A stretch of 64,000 bases of DNA from CAZUAQ01 sp964618455 (GTDB lineage Bacteria > Planctomycetota > Phycisphaerae > UBA1845 > PWPN01), in assembly GCA_964618455.1 (NCBI GenBank), contig CAZUAQ010000023.1, positions 17,312-81,311 of the forward strand, written 5' to 3'. A model generated the notes under the pieces. The model had not been told where the DNA came from. It did no database searches and saw only the letters and a program-made list of their open reading frames with translations. Made by a program: the position numbers and the translations under genes. Below are positions 16,164 to 25,097 of this stretch, one piece after another; position 1 is the first letter of the stretch; each line of letters starts with the position of its first letter.

Positions 16164-17234
16164 ATGGCGGAATCGCTCCAGGATGCATTGAAACAGGCCT
16201 ACGCCGAGGCGGAAGAGGTGCTCGCCTCCGCCACATCCGTCGATGCGCTGAAGCAGGGTGAAAGTCGACTCACCGGCAAAAAAGGGACGCTCGGCGGCCT
16301 GCTGGGCACGATCGGCAAACTCCCCCCAGCCGAGCGCGGCCAGGCGGGTAAACTCATCAATACCGCCAAGAAGGAAATCGCCGAGCGCTTCGCCGAAGCG
16401 CGGGCCCGGCTTGAAGCCTCTGCCGATCAGAAGAGCAGCGCCGGGACTCAGACGTTCGACCCGACGCTGCCCGGACCGGTCGAGCCGCGCGGCAGCGTGC
16501 ACCCGGTCACGGCGGTGCAGTGGGAGGTCGAAGAGATTCTCGGCCGGCTCGGATTCGTCCCCGTGGGCGGGCCGGAGATGGAAACGGACTATTACAACTT
16601 CGAAGCCCTCAACATCCCCGCCATGCATCCGGCGCGGGACATGCAGGACACCTTCTGGCTGGACAACGGCTGGTTGCTGCGGACACACACGTCGCCCTGC
16701 CAGGTGCGGGCAATGGAGAAGCTCGGCCCCCCGCTGCGCATCATCGCGCCGGGCCGCGTCTTTCGTTACGAGACCGAGGACGCCTCCCACGCGACCACTT
16801 TCCACCAGCTTGAAGGGCTTATGATCGACAAATCGATCTCCATCGCGAACCTGATCGCGGTGATGAAGCTGATCCTGACGGAGATCTTTCGTCGCGAGGT
16901 GAAGGTGCGCCTCCGGCCGGGATACTTCCCGTTCGTGGAGCCAGGTTTCGAACTGGACATGAGCTGCGCCATCTGTGGCGGAAGCGGATGCGCCACGTGC
17001 AAGAAGAGCGGCTGGGTCGAGATTCTGCCGTGCGGCATGGTGCATCCGAACGTGCTGAAGTTCGGCGGGATCGATCCTCACGAATATACCGGTTTTGCAT
17101 TCGGCATGGGGCTGACGCGCCTGGCGATGATGAAGTACGGCGTGCCTGACATTCGCGGGCTCAACAGCGGTGATCTCCGGGCGCTGATTCGCCCCGAGCA
17201 GCGCCGGGGCGTTGCGATCGTGGAGAAGGAATAG
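16164..17234 (+). CDS. pheS: phenylalanine-tRNA ligase alpha subunit
   Basis: Catalytic subunit (356 residues) of the alpha2-beta2 enzyme that charges tRNA-Phe. The N-terminal coiled coil (about 1-95, 'GKKGTLGGLLGTIGKLPPAERGQAG') is followed by the class II core. Motif 2 is 'RVFRYETEDASHATTFHQLEG', motif 3 'GFAFGMGLTRLAMMKYGVPDIR', and 'HTSPCQVRAM' contributes to the phenylalanine site. A cysteine-rich insertion 'CAICGGSGCATCKKSGWVE' is typical of many bacterial PheS. GAGG upstream favours ATG 16164, with ATG 16161 adjacent. pheT follows after 79 bases, a classic pair. Confidence 0.97.
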   Translation: MAESLQDALKQAYAEAEEVLASATSVDALKQGESRLTGKKGTLGGLLGTIGKLPPAERGQAGKLINTAKKEIAERFAEARARLEASADQKSSAGTQTFDPTLPGPVEPRGSVHPVTAVQWEVEEILGRLGFVPVGGPEMETDYYNFEALNIPAMHPARDMQDTFWLDNGWLLRTHTSPCQVRAMEKLGPPLRIIAPGRVFRYETEDASHATTFHQLEGLMIDKSISIANLIAVMKLILTEIFRREVKVRLRPGYFPFVEPGFELDMSCAICGGSGCATCKKSGWVEILPCGMVHPNVLKFGGIDPHEYTGFAFGMGLTRLAMMKYGVPDIRGLNSGDLRALIRPEQRRGVAIVEKE

Positions 17235-17313
17235 AGAATCGTAGGCAGTGGATAGTGGTGAGTTGTGCGTGAAGAGTAAATCGTTGTCGGTGAGCAGTCG
17301 TTGGTAGTCGTCG

Positions 17314-19713
17314 ATGTTGATTTCATTGAACTGGGTGCGTGACTTCGTGGATCTTCCGCGGGACCTGGATCCTGAGGAGGTGGCGGAGCAGTTTACGGTG
17401 ACCACGGCCGAGGTCGAGGGCATCACGCATGTACGCTGCGCGGCGAGCGGGCTTGTGGCGGCGGAGATCCTCGCGGCGGAGCCCGTTCCGGACGCGGAAA
17501 ACCTGACCGCCATTCGCGTTCGCGCGGGAAGCGATGAGTACGATTCCGTCACACAGGCGAAAGTTCTCCAGGTCGGCGACAAGGTCATTTATGCCCCCCC
17601 GGGCGGCACGCTGCCCGACATCGGCGAGATCACCCGTCGCGAGGTCGCCGGCCGCCCCAGCGCGGGCATGGTCGTGCCGGGCGATGCCCTCGGCATGGCG
17701 AGCGTCGGCCAGCAGGCGGTCTGGCTTCCGCCGACGACCGAGCCCGGTTCGCCGATCGACATGAGCCTCTTTGACGACTGGATCATCGAGGTCGACAACA
17801 AGTCCATCACGCACCGGCCCGATCTCTGGGGCCACTACGGCATCGCCCGCGAGTTCGCCGCGTTCTACGGCAAGCCGCTCGCACCTTACAAGGTCGTTCC
17901 GCTCGAGGAGTTGCAGAGCGCCGACCTGCCGGAAGTCCCCATCACCATCGATGCGCCGGAGGCGTGCCCGCGTTACAGCGCGCTGCGCTTCACGGGCGTC
18001 AAGCCCCAGCCGGCGCCGCTCTGGATGCAGGCGCGGCTCGCGCTGGTCGGCCTGCGACCGATCGACATCCTGGTGGATCTGACCAACTACATCATGCTCG
18101 AACTCAGCCAGCCGATGCACGCCTTCGACGCGAAGGGGCTGGAGCGAATCGAGGTAGCTGCCGCAAAGCCGGGCGAAAGGTTCACCACGCTCGATGGTAT
18201 CGAACGCACCATGCCCGAGGGTGCGCTGATGATCCAGTCAAATCGCCAATCGGTCGCGCTGGCGGGGATCATGGGCGGTATGGATACGGAGGTTTCCGAG
18301 GCGACGACCGATCTGCTGCTGGAATCGGCGAATTTCGAGCCGTCCGTGATTCGCAAGTGCGCGGCCACGCTCGGCCATCGCACCGATGCCAGTGCCCGCT
18401 TCGAGAAATCACTCGACCCCGGCAATACGGTGCTGGCCATCCAGCGCTTCGTCGAGCTGGCTCGTCCCGAGCTGCCGGAGATGACATTGACCAGCCGTCT
18501 CTCGGACGCGTTTCCCCAGCCGCCGGAGGAGACGCGCGTGTCGGTCGATCCGGTCTTCGTCAGCAAGTACATGGGACGCGAGGTCGGCAGCGAGGAGATC
18601 ATCAACATCCTGACGCCGCTCGGTTTCGAGGTCACCCCTTCCGAGGCGAAACTCGATATCGGCGTACCGTCGTGGCGGGCGACGAAGGATATCGCCATCG
18701 AAGCGGACATCATCGAAGAGGTCGCTCGTTTCATCGGCTACGGTTCGATCGACCCGGTGCTGCCGACGGTCACCGTGCGTGACATCGAGCCCAACGCCGT
18801 TGAAGAGCTTGAACGCAGGACGCTTCGCCTCTTGTGCGGCGGAATGGGCTACGCCGAGTTGCACCGCACCATCTGGTTCGACGGCGATCTGCTGAAGACG
18901 CTCAAGTGGGAGCCCGGCAAAACGATCAATCTGCGTAACCCCGCCGCCGCCGGGCATGAGCGTTTACGAACGACGCTGATCCCGGGCATGCTGGCCGCCA
19001 TCGAACGCAACCGGCATCATGCCGATCGATTCGATCTCCTCGAGATCGGAAGCGCGTTCTTCCCCGGTGGAAACGAACCGCGTGAACAGCGACACCTGGT
19101 GATGGCGGTAGTCGCGCCGGGACGCAAAGCGGCGCATGAAGACGCACTCTACGCGCGACTGAAGACGGATCTGGAGACATGGGCGTTCCAGATTCTCGGC
19201 GCTCGCCTGCGATACGGTGTCGCCGAGGCGGCCGCGCCCTGGGAACACCCGGACAAGAGCGCGCGCGTGCATCTCGACAATCGGGAGATCGGACGCATCA
19301 CCGCCGTGCCCGCCGCCTGCAAACGCGCGCTGGACGATCACCTGGCGGCATGGTCCATCGCCCTGGCGGAACTGGACATCTCCGATCTCGGCGAGCGAAC
19401 GGCGGAAACGAAAAAACTCGTGCCGATTCCGACCTATCCGGCGATTGATGTGGACTTCTCCGTGCTGGTCGATTCGGACCGGCGTTACGCGGAGATCGAA
19501 AAAACACTCGCCGCGTACGATCATCCGTTGCTGCGACGGCTCGCGTTCGTGGACAGCTACGAAGGCGGATCCGTCCCGACCGGCAAGCGGAGCTTCATGT
19601 TCCGCTCGACCATCGCCGACGCGACGCGTACGCTCACCGAGGAGGACATCCAGAACTTCCGCACCGACTTCATCCGCACGCTGGAAGAAAACGGGCTACA
19701 ATTGCGTACATGA
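17314..19713 (+). CDS. pheT: phenylalanine-tRNA ligase beta subunit
   Basis: Beta subunit (799 residues) of phenylalanyl-tRNA synthetase, needed for tRNA binding and editing. The domains follow the bacterial order: N-terminal B1 and a tRNA-binding EMAP-like domain (about 40-150), B3/B4 editing domain with 'DLTNYIMLELSQPMHAFD', B5, the catalytic-like core 'HERLRTTLIPGMLAAIERN' and a C-terminal ferredoxin-fold anticodon-binding domain ('FPAIDVDFSVLV'-like, here 'YPAIDVDFSVLV', to the end). The length is normal. Its TGA stop overlaps the ATG of a secreted beta-helix protein by four bases, an unusual partner. The spacer to pheS (17235-17313) is repeat-like in composition. Confidence 0.97.
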   Translation: MLISLNWVRDFVDLPRDLDPEEVAEQFTVTTAEVEGITHVRCAASGLVAAEILAAEPVPDAENLTAIRVRAGSDEYDSVTQAKVLQVGDKVIYAPPGGTLPDIGEITRREVAGRPSAGMVVPGDALGMASVGQQAVWLPPTTEPGSPIDMSLFDDWIIEVDNKSITHRPDLWGHYGIAREFAAFYGKPLAPYKVVPLEELQSADLPEVPITIDAPEACPRYSALRFTGVKPQPAPLWMQARLALVGLRPIDILVDLTNYIMLELSQPMHAFDAKGLERIEVAAAKPGERFTTLDGIERTMPEGALMIQSNRQSVALAGIMGGMDTEVSEATTDLLLESANFEPSVIRKCAATLGHRTDASARFEKSLDPGNTVLAIQRFVELARPELPEMTLTSRLSDAFPQPPEETRVSVDPVFVSKYMGREVGSEEIINILTPLGFEVTPSEAKLDIGVPSWRATKDIAIEADIIEEVARFIGYGSIDPVLPTVTVRDIEPNAVEELERRTLRLLCGGMGYAELHRTIWFDGDLLKTLKWEPGKTINLRNPAAAGHERLRTTLIPGMLAAIERNRHHADRFDLLEIGSAFFPGGNEPREQRHLVMAVVAPGRKAAHEDALYARLKTDLETWAFQILGARLRYGVAEAAAPWEHPDKSARVHLDNREIGRITAVPAACKRALDDHLAAWSIALAELDISDLGERTAETKKLVPIPTYPAIDVDFSVLVDSDRRYAEIEKTLAAYDHPLLRRLAFVDSYEGGSVPTGKRSFMFRSTIADATRTLTEEDIQNFRTDFIRTLEENGLQLRT

Positions 19714-21344
19714 GCATGCACCCTTCTTTTCTGTCGCATCGAATCTCCTGGGCGGCCTTCGCCCTCGTCTTGAGCAGCGGCATCGGACTTGACGCCCAGC
19801 AGAATAAGCTCCCCGCGCGGATTGAAACCGACACGACCTGGTCGGGCTCGATCGAGATCACGCGTGACGTGACCGTCTCCGGCGCAACGCTGACCGTCGA
19901 AGCCGGCACGACCATCCGTTTCGTGCGCGGCACGTCGCTCCTGGCACCGCGCCTGCGGCTCGAAACGCCGGTGGATCGCCCCCTGGCCCTGCCCTGTTCA
20001 CATCTGCGCTTCGAGGGTACCGCCGATGCGCCCATCCTGGTGGAAACGCCGGAAGGTCAACCGCCCGGCGCCATCATTGCGCCCCCCTCGGCGTGTGGCT
20101 CGATTTACGCACGGCACGTGACGTTTCGGCGGCTCGGTGACGAGATGCTTCCCTCTCCCGCCAAGCCTCAACCGGCCCTGGCGATGCGCTTCAGCCGCGA
20201 TGCGGACGATCTCTGGCTGAGCCATTGTACGTTCGAGCAGTGCGGCCCGGTCTGGGCGGAACTCTACGGTGAGCACGCCTCGGCGGAGATTGCTCACTGC
20301 CGGTTCGAGAACACGCGCGGCCCGGTGTCACTCTTGCTGGCCGGGCGCGGCAAGGGCGTCAAAATCGTATCGCAGTGTTACGCTGACGCCGCCCTGCGAT
20401 TCGAGTGCCCGCAGACCCGTGTCGCCCGGAATGTGCTTGTCGGACCGCACGCGCAGATCGACGTCTCCTCGACGAACGCTCATGCCGTCTCGATTGAAGA
20501 GAACGTCGTGCACTGCACGGAACCGCGCGACCTCGGCCGCTCGACCATCCGTTGCAAGACGCCACGCGCGCGACTGCTGCGAAACGTACTCATCGGCGGA
20601 ACCTATGTTGTGGTGGCGGCACCGCGCGTGGTGAAAGAGAACGTACTGATCGGCGTGGATGATCTCGAGGTGATGGCCCCGACGGCGGATTCGAAACTCG
20701 AGCGGCTCAACACGAGTTCGACGACCCACTACCTGATTGCCGAGTTGCCGGAAAACGCCGAGGTCACGGACAACCTTTTCCTCGGTCCCTGCTACGCCGC
20801 CATCACGACCGGTCCGCCGGCTTCGAACATGACCATCGCTCATAATCTCTTTGACGGGATGTTCCAGGCCAGGCGTGCGATTCAAGGGCTCACGCCGCTG
20901 GCGCCCTCGTCGTACCGACCGCTGACGGCGACCTCGATCGCCGAGGCGGCTGACCCGGCACCGCTCAATGCGACCGTCTCGAACAATCTCGTGCTCCGGT
21001 ACACTTCCGCCGGTATCGAGAATCGCGACATTCCACGCGACGCATTTCGAACGATCACCCACAACGTCTTTGCCGAGGTGAACGATGCCCCCCTCGTCGC
21101 GAATTCAGGTGACTCGATACCGCTTCCCGCCACCAACCGGCACGAACCCCAGGCGGCCGCCCTCGGCTTCGCGCAGCCCCTGCCTTCCGAGATCGAGATC
21201 CCTTCGGCCACGTGGTTGAAGTCGCAGGAAGCCCCCGCCGAGACGCTACGCCGGCGATGGCGAGCCATATACGCCCTGCAGGCCGATTCGCCCCTGCAGG
21301 GATCGCAGACGTACGGGCCGCGCGGTAGCAGCGAATCCGAATGA
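19710..21344 (+). CDS. secreted right-handed beta-helix protein
   Basis: A 544-residue protein with a signal peptide (about 1-28, ending near 'GIGLDAQ'), then repeated short strand-turn units rich in Asn and Val ('VSIEENVVHC', 'RLLRNVLIGG', 'VVKENVLIG', 'VTDNLFLG', 'MTIAHNLFDG', 'VSNNLVLR', 'ITHNVFAE'). This is the signature of a parallel beta-helix (PbH1/NosD-like) that often binds or cleaves polysaccharides. No catalytic residues can be assigned. The ATG sits in ATGA overlapping the pheT stop, so translation is probably coupled to pheT. It could equally be a non-catalytic surface protein. Confidence 0.8.
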   Translation: MSMHPSFLSHRISWAAFALVLSSGIGLDAQQNKLPARIETDTTWSGSIEITRDVTVSGATLTVEAGTTIRFVRGTSLLAPRLRLETPVDRPLALPCSHLRFEGTADAPILVETPEGQPPGAIIAPPSACGSIYARHVTFRRLGDEMLPSPAKPQPALAMRFSRDADDLWLSHCTFEQCGPVWAELYGEHASAEIAHCRFENTRGPVSLLLAGRGKGVKIVSQCYADAALRFECPQTRVARNVLVGPHAQIDVSSTNAHAVSIEENVVHCTEPRDLGRSTIRCKTPRARLLRNVLIGGTYVVVAAPRVVKENVLIGVDDLEVMAPTADSKLERLNTSSTTHYLIAELPENAEVTDNLFLGPCYAAITTGPPASNMTIAHNLFDGMFQARRAIQGLTPLAPSSYRPLTATSIAEAADPAPLNATVSNNLVLRYTSAGIENRDIPRDAFRTITHNVFAEVNDAPLVANSGDSIPLPATNRHEPQAAALGFAQPLPSEIEIPSATWLKSQEAPAETLRRRWRAIYALQADSPLQGSQTYGPRGSSESE

Positions 21345-21405
21345 CTTCCCAACTCGATTGACTTTCAATCCTTCGCCATTCGAGATTCGGATTTCGGGCT
21401 TTCCA

Positions 21406-22194
21406 CTACCGCATGATCGATTCCAGGTAGGCCTTGGCCCGCGCGATTTCCTCCCGGGGATGCAGTGCATCCGTTCGGCGGATCATCGGGCCTTGGCGGT
21501 AACCGGCTTGATCGAGATTGGCGAAGAGTTCGGCGAAATCAACCTGCCCCTGGCCGATGGCGGCCTCGCGCCCGCTGCGCTGCCCCAGCCCCGCCACGGC
21601 GTCACGCGCCCGCGCGATGAGAATCCGATCCGCGAACGTCTCCACGCTGTCCATCGGGTCGATCCCGTCGATCAGCAGCGACGCCGGATCGTAACAGACG
21701 CCCACCGTCGGGCTGTCGATCTCCTTCAGCAGGCTTCGCAACACGACCGGCTCGGCGCCGCCGGTCTCAAACGCCAGGCCGATGCCTGTGCGATCGGACG
21801 CCTCGGCCAGCATGGAAAGCGCTTCCCGCAGGTAGCCCTGCCTGAGCGCGTCTTCCGTGACCAGTCCGAGGTGGCTGGTCACGATCGGCACGTGAAGTTC
21901 CGCCGCCAGCTCCATCGCCGAGCGCGTCTTGTCGAGCCCTCGCTCGAGATGCGACGCATCGGTCAGCCGCCCACCGCCGAGATCCGCCCCGAGCGCTTCG
22001 AGGCTCAGGCCAAGGCCACGCACGTAGTGGGCCAGGTGCCTTCGCCCGGATCGCGAAAGCTGCGCCGGGTCCACCTCCGTGCCGACCACGGGCAGTTCCA
22101 CGCGACGGAACTGCAGTTGCGACGCCGACTGCAGCGCCTGCTTGACCGGCTGACCGAATCCGTCCACCACCACGCCGACGTCGGGTCGATTCAT
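21406..22194 (-). CDS. sugar phosphate isomerase/epimerase (xylose isomerase-like TIM barrel)
   Basis: A 262-residue protein of the AP-endonuclease-2/IolE-like family of metal-dependent TIM barrels. Visible strand-end motifs are 'VPIVTSHLGLV', 'IGLAFETGG', 'VGVCYDPASLL' and 'ILIARARDAVAG', where Glu, Asp and His residues usually bind the metal. Members isomerise or epimerise sugars and polyols; the substrate is not readable. GGAG precedes the ATG. It lies 16 bases after the Gfo/Idh oxidoreductase gene on the same strand, a very common pairing in planctomycetes for inositol- or 3-keto-sugar-type catabolism. Confidence 0.85.
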   Translation of the reverse strand: MNRPDVGVVVDGFGQPVKQALQSASQLQFRRVELPVVGTEVDPAQLSRSGRRHLAHYVRGLGLSLEALGADLGGGRLTDASHLERGLDKTRSAMELAAELHVPIVTSHLGLVTEDALRQGYLREALSMLAEASDRTGIGLAFETGGAEPVVLRSLLKEIDSPTVGVCYDPASLLIDGIDPMDSVETFADRILIARARDAVAGLGQRSGREAAIGQGQVDFAELFANLDQAGYRQGPMIRRTDALHPREEIARAKAYLESIMR

Positions 22195-22210
22195 ACCGCC
22201 TGAACTCCGA

Positions 22211-23305
22211 TCACTTCTTGCGCCGCGCGGGGCGGCCGCGATGCTGCACGGTCACCGGTTGACCGGTCTCCACACTTTCGTACACCGCGTCCATCAATTC
22301 GGCCAACAGGAGGCCGTATCTTGGCGGACAGCGCAACTCGTCATGGCCCAGGATCGCCTGCACGAAGTTCTCATCCACGTGCGAATCCGGGTAGGGCATG
22401 TACGGGTACTTCACGCGCTCGCGTTTCGCATTATAGTGCTCGAGCATGCCACCCCAGATGCTCGTCTTGATCGCCCCCTTCGTGCCGTAAAGCGAGATGC
22501 CCGATTCGGTCGGCAGGCAGGAATCGCCCATGCACGCGATGCTTCCCAGGACGCCGTTGGCAAACCGAATCGAGACCGTGGCATTGATGTCCACCTTCGC
22601 CCCGCGGTAATCCATCATCGCAAAGACACGCTCGACCGGATTATCCACCAGCCACATCATGGCATTGAGCATGTGGGCACCGCTGTCGTACAGTTCCCCG
22701 CCGCCGCTGAGCTCCGGATCCTGACGCCACGTGCCCTTGGAGAGTTCCAACCAGTTCTGCGCCACATGGGCCTGGACCATCTGGATCTCGCCGAGATCGC
22801 CGCGCTGAAGCAGGTTCCGGATGTACGCATATTCGCGCGAGGCAGGCGCCTGAAACGCGATTCCGAGCTGACACCCACTTTCCTCCGACAGGCAAATCAA
22901 CGCGCGGGCCTGTTCGGCATCGGTGACCATCGGCTTCTCGCACAGCACATGAATCCCTTTTTCCAGTGCCGCCCGCGCCTGCGTGTAGTGCAGCGTGTGG
23001 GGAGTCACCAGCACCACGCCGTCGAGCTTCTCGGCGCGCAGCATCCGGGCATAGTCAGTGTAGGTCTTCGGGCGGGGAGTCTGGGCGGAGAAGAATTCCT
23101 TGATGTAATCCTGCGTCCGCGACTTGACCACGTCGCACAGGGCGGTCACGCGGACTTCCTTCAGCGAGGCGAGCTTGCCCGCGTGATAGCGTCCCATGCC
23201 ACCGCAACCGACGATCGCGATGTTCAGCGGGCGACGGCGGGAGCCTGTCTTTCGGGAGGTCCGCGAGGAGGTCTTCGACACGCGTGAGGATCGCTTTCCG
23301 GCCAC
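22211..23305 (-). CDS. Gfo/Idh/MocA family oxidoreductase with basic tails
   Basis: An NAD(P)-dependent sugar dehydrogenase-like protein of 364 residues. The Rossmann domain has 'IAIVGCGGMGRYHAGKL', the family Lys in 'HVLCEKPM' and a C-terminal substrate domain with 'GGGELYDSGAHMLNAMMWL', holding the usual Asp and His. A 25-residue N-terminal extension very rich in Ser, Arg and Lys precedes the fold, and the C-terminus ends 'HRGRPARRKK'. The start is GTG 23305 with AAGGA seven bases upstream, which supports the extension being translated. It probably forms an operon with the isomerase downstream. There is no Tat motif, so it should be cytosolic. Confidence 0.9.
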   Translation of the reverse strand: MAGKRSSRVSKTSSRTSRKTGSRRRPLNIAIVGCGGMGRYHAGKLASLKEVRVTALCDVVKSRTQDYIKEFFSAQTPRPKTYTDYARMLRAEKLDGVVLVTPHTLHYTQARAALEKGIHVLCEKPMVTDAEQARALICLSEESGCQLGIAFQAPASREYAYIRNLLQRGDLGEIQMVQAHVAQNWLELSKGTWRQDPELSGGGELYDSGAHMLNAMMWLVDNPVERVFAMMDYRGAKVDINATVSIRFANGVLGSIACMGDSCLPTESGISLYGTKGAIKTSIWGGMLEHYNAKRERVKYPYMPYPDSHVDENFVQAILGHDELRCPPRYGLLLAELMDAVYESVETGQPVTVQHRGRPARRKK

Positions 23306-23358
23306 GTTGCGTCCTTTCCGTCAACGGCGCCAGATCACGACCCTCCGAGGGGTGCGTT

Positions 23359-23973
23359 CTACGTTCCCGATTGCTTCTGGCGCATCAGTGACATCTGAAG
23401 ATAAAAGCCGGTCACCGTCACCGCAAGCACCAGGAACGGAACGAACAAGGGAGTCTGCACCAGCAGTCGACGCATGTGATTCCATGCATTGCCGCTATGG
23501 CCGGCGAACACGACCAGTCCGCTGAGCCCGAGGATCGCACCCTCCAGGCTGGTCACCCAGGCCAGCGATTCGTCATGCATGATGGAAGTCAGCGATACGG
23601 CGACCGTACAGGCGATCCCGGCCAGAATGAGGACGAGTTCGTACCGAAGTTCGAAGGGGGAGAGAAAGGCGATGACCGCCAGCCCGGCCCATGATCCGCA
23701 GAGCACCGCCAACGCCATGCGGTAGTAATAGAGTCCAATCACCGCCAAGGCGGTGGCGAGACCGAAGCTGGAGAGCCAGCGCGTCATGTCGTGAAGCGGT
23801 AGAAGTCCGCCGATGACGAAGCCGACCACGCCGAGGCTGATGCCCAGCAGGGGCTTGAACATCTGCGACCCCAGAATCATAAAGACCAGGCCCGCGCCCA
23901 GCAGGAAGAGACCCAGAAACGCTTCCTGGTTGGACAGTTCGTCCAGCAGTGCAGCAATGTCAAATCGGACCAT
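23359..23973 (-). CDS. hypothetical membrane protein (DUF4203-like), copy 1
   Basis: An unrecognised 204-residue protein with about six membrane spans, glycine-rich in the first three ('FLLGAGLVFMILGSQMFKPLLGISLGVVGFVIGG'), as in TMEM198/DUF4203-like proteins. Asp, Arg and His residues occur in short loops only. GAGG lies nine bases before the ATG. It follows the larger membrane protein at 24093-24929 by 119 bases. Both share the 'full-length hydrophobic, G-x-L-G-x-x-x-G' style, so they may be distant paralogues. They sit just past the ftsQ-like gene, where ftsA and ftsZ would be expected. Confidence 0.7.
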   Translation of the reverse strand: MVRFDIAALLDELSNQEAFLGLFLLGAGLVFMILGSQMFKPLLGISLGVVGFVIGGLLPLHDMTRWLSSFGLATALAVIGLYYYRMALAVLCGSWAGLAVIAFLSPFELRYELVLILAGIACTVAVSLTSIMHDESLAWVTSLEGAILGLSGLVVFAGHSGNAWNHMRRLLVQTPLFVPFLVLAVTVTGFYLQMSLMRQKQSGT

Positions 23974-24092
23974 ACGTGGGGTCCTCGATTCCAGAGACCA
24001 TGTGACGGCGCGCCCCTCGCCGGAGGGACGGATTCCCTTCCTATATCGTCAAACGGGGCTTGAGCTTTGGTTGGAACCGTGAAATGGTCGAC

Positions 24093-24929
24093 TCAGGACT
24101 CGGCCGGGGCGGCGGGTGGCGCGGCTATCGGACGACGCATCCGCATCTGGACGGCGATCGCCACGACCATCATCAGCATCAATCCGGCGAGCACCCAGCC
24201 GCTTTCGCGACGCGTCCACTCCCAGGCGGCGGGCCAATGGTTGTAAACCATGTATCCCCCTCCCCCCGCCAGCAGTATCACGCCGAGAATCGAGGTCAGT
24301 ACGATGGTGGTGTGACGCGGCGCGACTACGCCCACGGCCATGCCCCCCAGCCAGGCCAGGGCGATCATCCCCGCCAATCGCATGGCCACGCCTTCGTGGC
24401 GATTCCAGAGGAAGGACTTCAGATCGTTGAGCAACGTCACCAGGGTGCGATCATCGCTCTGGGCCTCCTCTTTTTTCTGCAGCACGTTCGAATATTCCCC
24501 CACGGTGTCATCCGTTTCCTGCTCGGCGAAGGCGGCAAGATCTTCCTTCAACGTCGGCAACATCCTCGGCCCGGCCACGGCAGCGACCAATGCCATTGCC
24601 AGCAGCCCGGTGGTCACGCCTACCCACCAGCGAAAGAGAAAATGGCCCAGCAGGCCCAGCACCGCGCCACCGACCACCAGACCGAAGAGCGAATCCACCT
24701 GGAAACGATCCGCCACGTAGATGCCGAGATACCCCCCTGAGATCATGAAGAGCCCGACGAAGATGAATCGAAGCAGCTTGGCCCCCACGAACGCCAGTAC
24801 CGCGCCGGACCCCAGGCTGATCCATGCCGTGGTGCTTGATGCGATCCAAGGCTCTTTGTCCGGGAGATGGTGTTTGAACACCTCCGTCACCTTGGTGAAC
24901 ACATCCGCAATCGCTTGAAAATCGATCAT
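24093..24929 (-). CDS. hypothetical membrane protein (DUF4203-like), copy 2
   Basis: This 278-residue protein has an N-terminal amphipathic segment, then about four spans (residues 34-125, 'LGSGAVLAFVGAKLLRFIFVGLFMISGGYLGIYVADRF'). A soluble acidic segment of about 50 residues follows ('DLAAFAEQETDDTVGEY...LLNDLKSFLW'), then three more spans and an Ala/Pro tail. I do not recognise a function. Glycine-rich helices resemble those of the neighbour at 23359. AGAGG precedes the ATG. A 17-base-period tandem array lies immediately upstream (24981-25082), between this gene and the end of the ftsQ-like gene. Confidence 0.7.
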   Translation of the reverse strand: MIDFQAIADVFTKVTEVFKHHLPDKEPWIASSTTAWISLGSGAVLAFVGAKLLRFIFVGLFMISGGYLGIYVADRFQVDSLFGLVVGGAVLGLLGHFLFRWWVGVTTGLLAMALVAAVAGPRMLPTLKEDLAAFAEQETDDTVGEYSNVLQKKEEAQSDDRTLVTLLNDLKSFLWNRHEGVAMRLAGMIALAWLGGMAVGVVAPRHTTIVLTSILGVILLAGGGGYMVYNHWPAAWEWTRRESGWVLAGLMLMMVVAIAVQMRMRRPIAAPPAAPAES

Positions 24930-24980
24930 GCCCTGCCTCTCGTCACCGGTCGCGCCGGCGATACAATTCTATGCAGCTTC

Positions 24981-25082
24981 TGTCCTCACGGGTGCCCAAT
25001 TCTCACGGGTGCTCTGTATTCACGGGCGTCCATTTATCATAGGTGCCGGTCATCCTAGGCGCCCGGTTCTCACAAGTGCCCA
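24981..25082. repeat. degenerate tandem array, six 17-nt units
   Basis: Six consecutive 17-base units begin at 24981, 24998, 25015, 25032, 25049 and 25066, all sharing a TCAcgGGtGccc-type core; the first two are TGTCCTCACGGGTGCCC and AATTCTCACGGGTGCTC. The later units diverge but keep the phase with no insertion or deletion. The array fills most of the 168-base gap between the ftsQ-like stop and the start of the membrane gene. It resembles iterons or a protein-binding array in form; no function is known. Confidence 0.7.
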
Positions 25083-25097
25083 GTCTCTTCCCGCGCT

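Noticed and set aside
24981..25082. CRISPR array
   Set aside because: The 17-base units are contiguous and degenerate with no unique spacers, and there are no cas genes.
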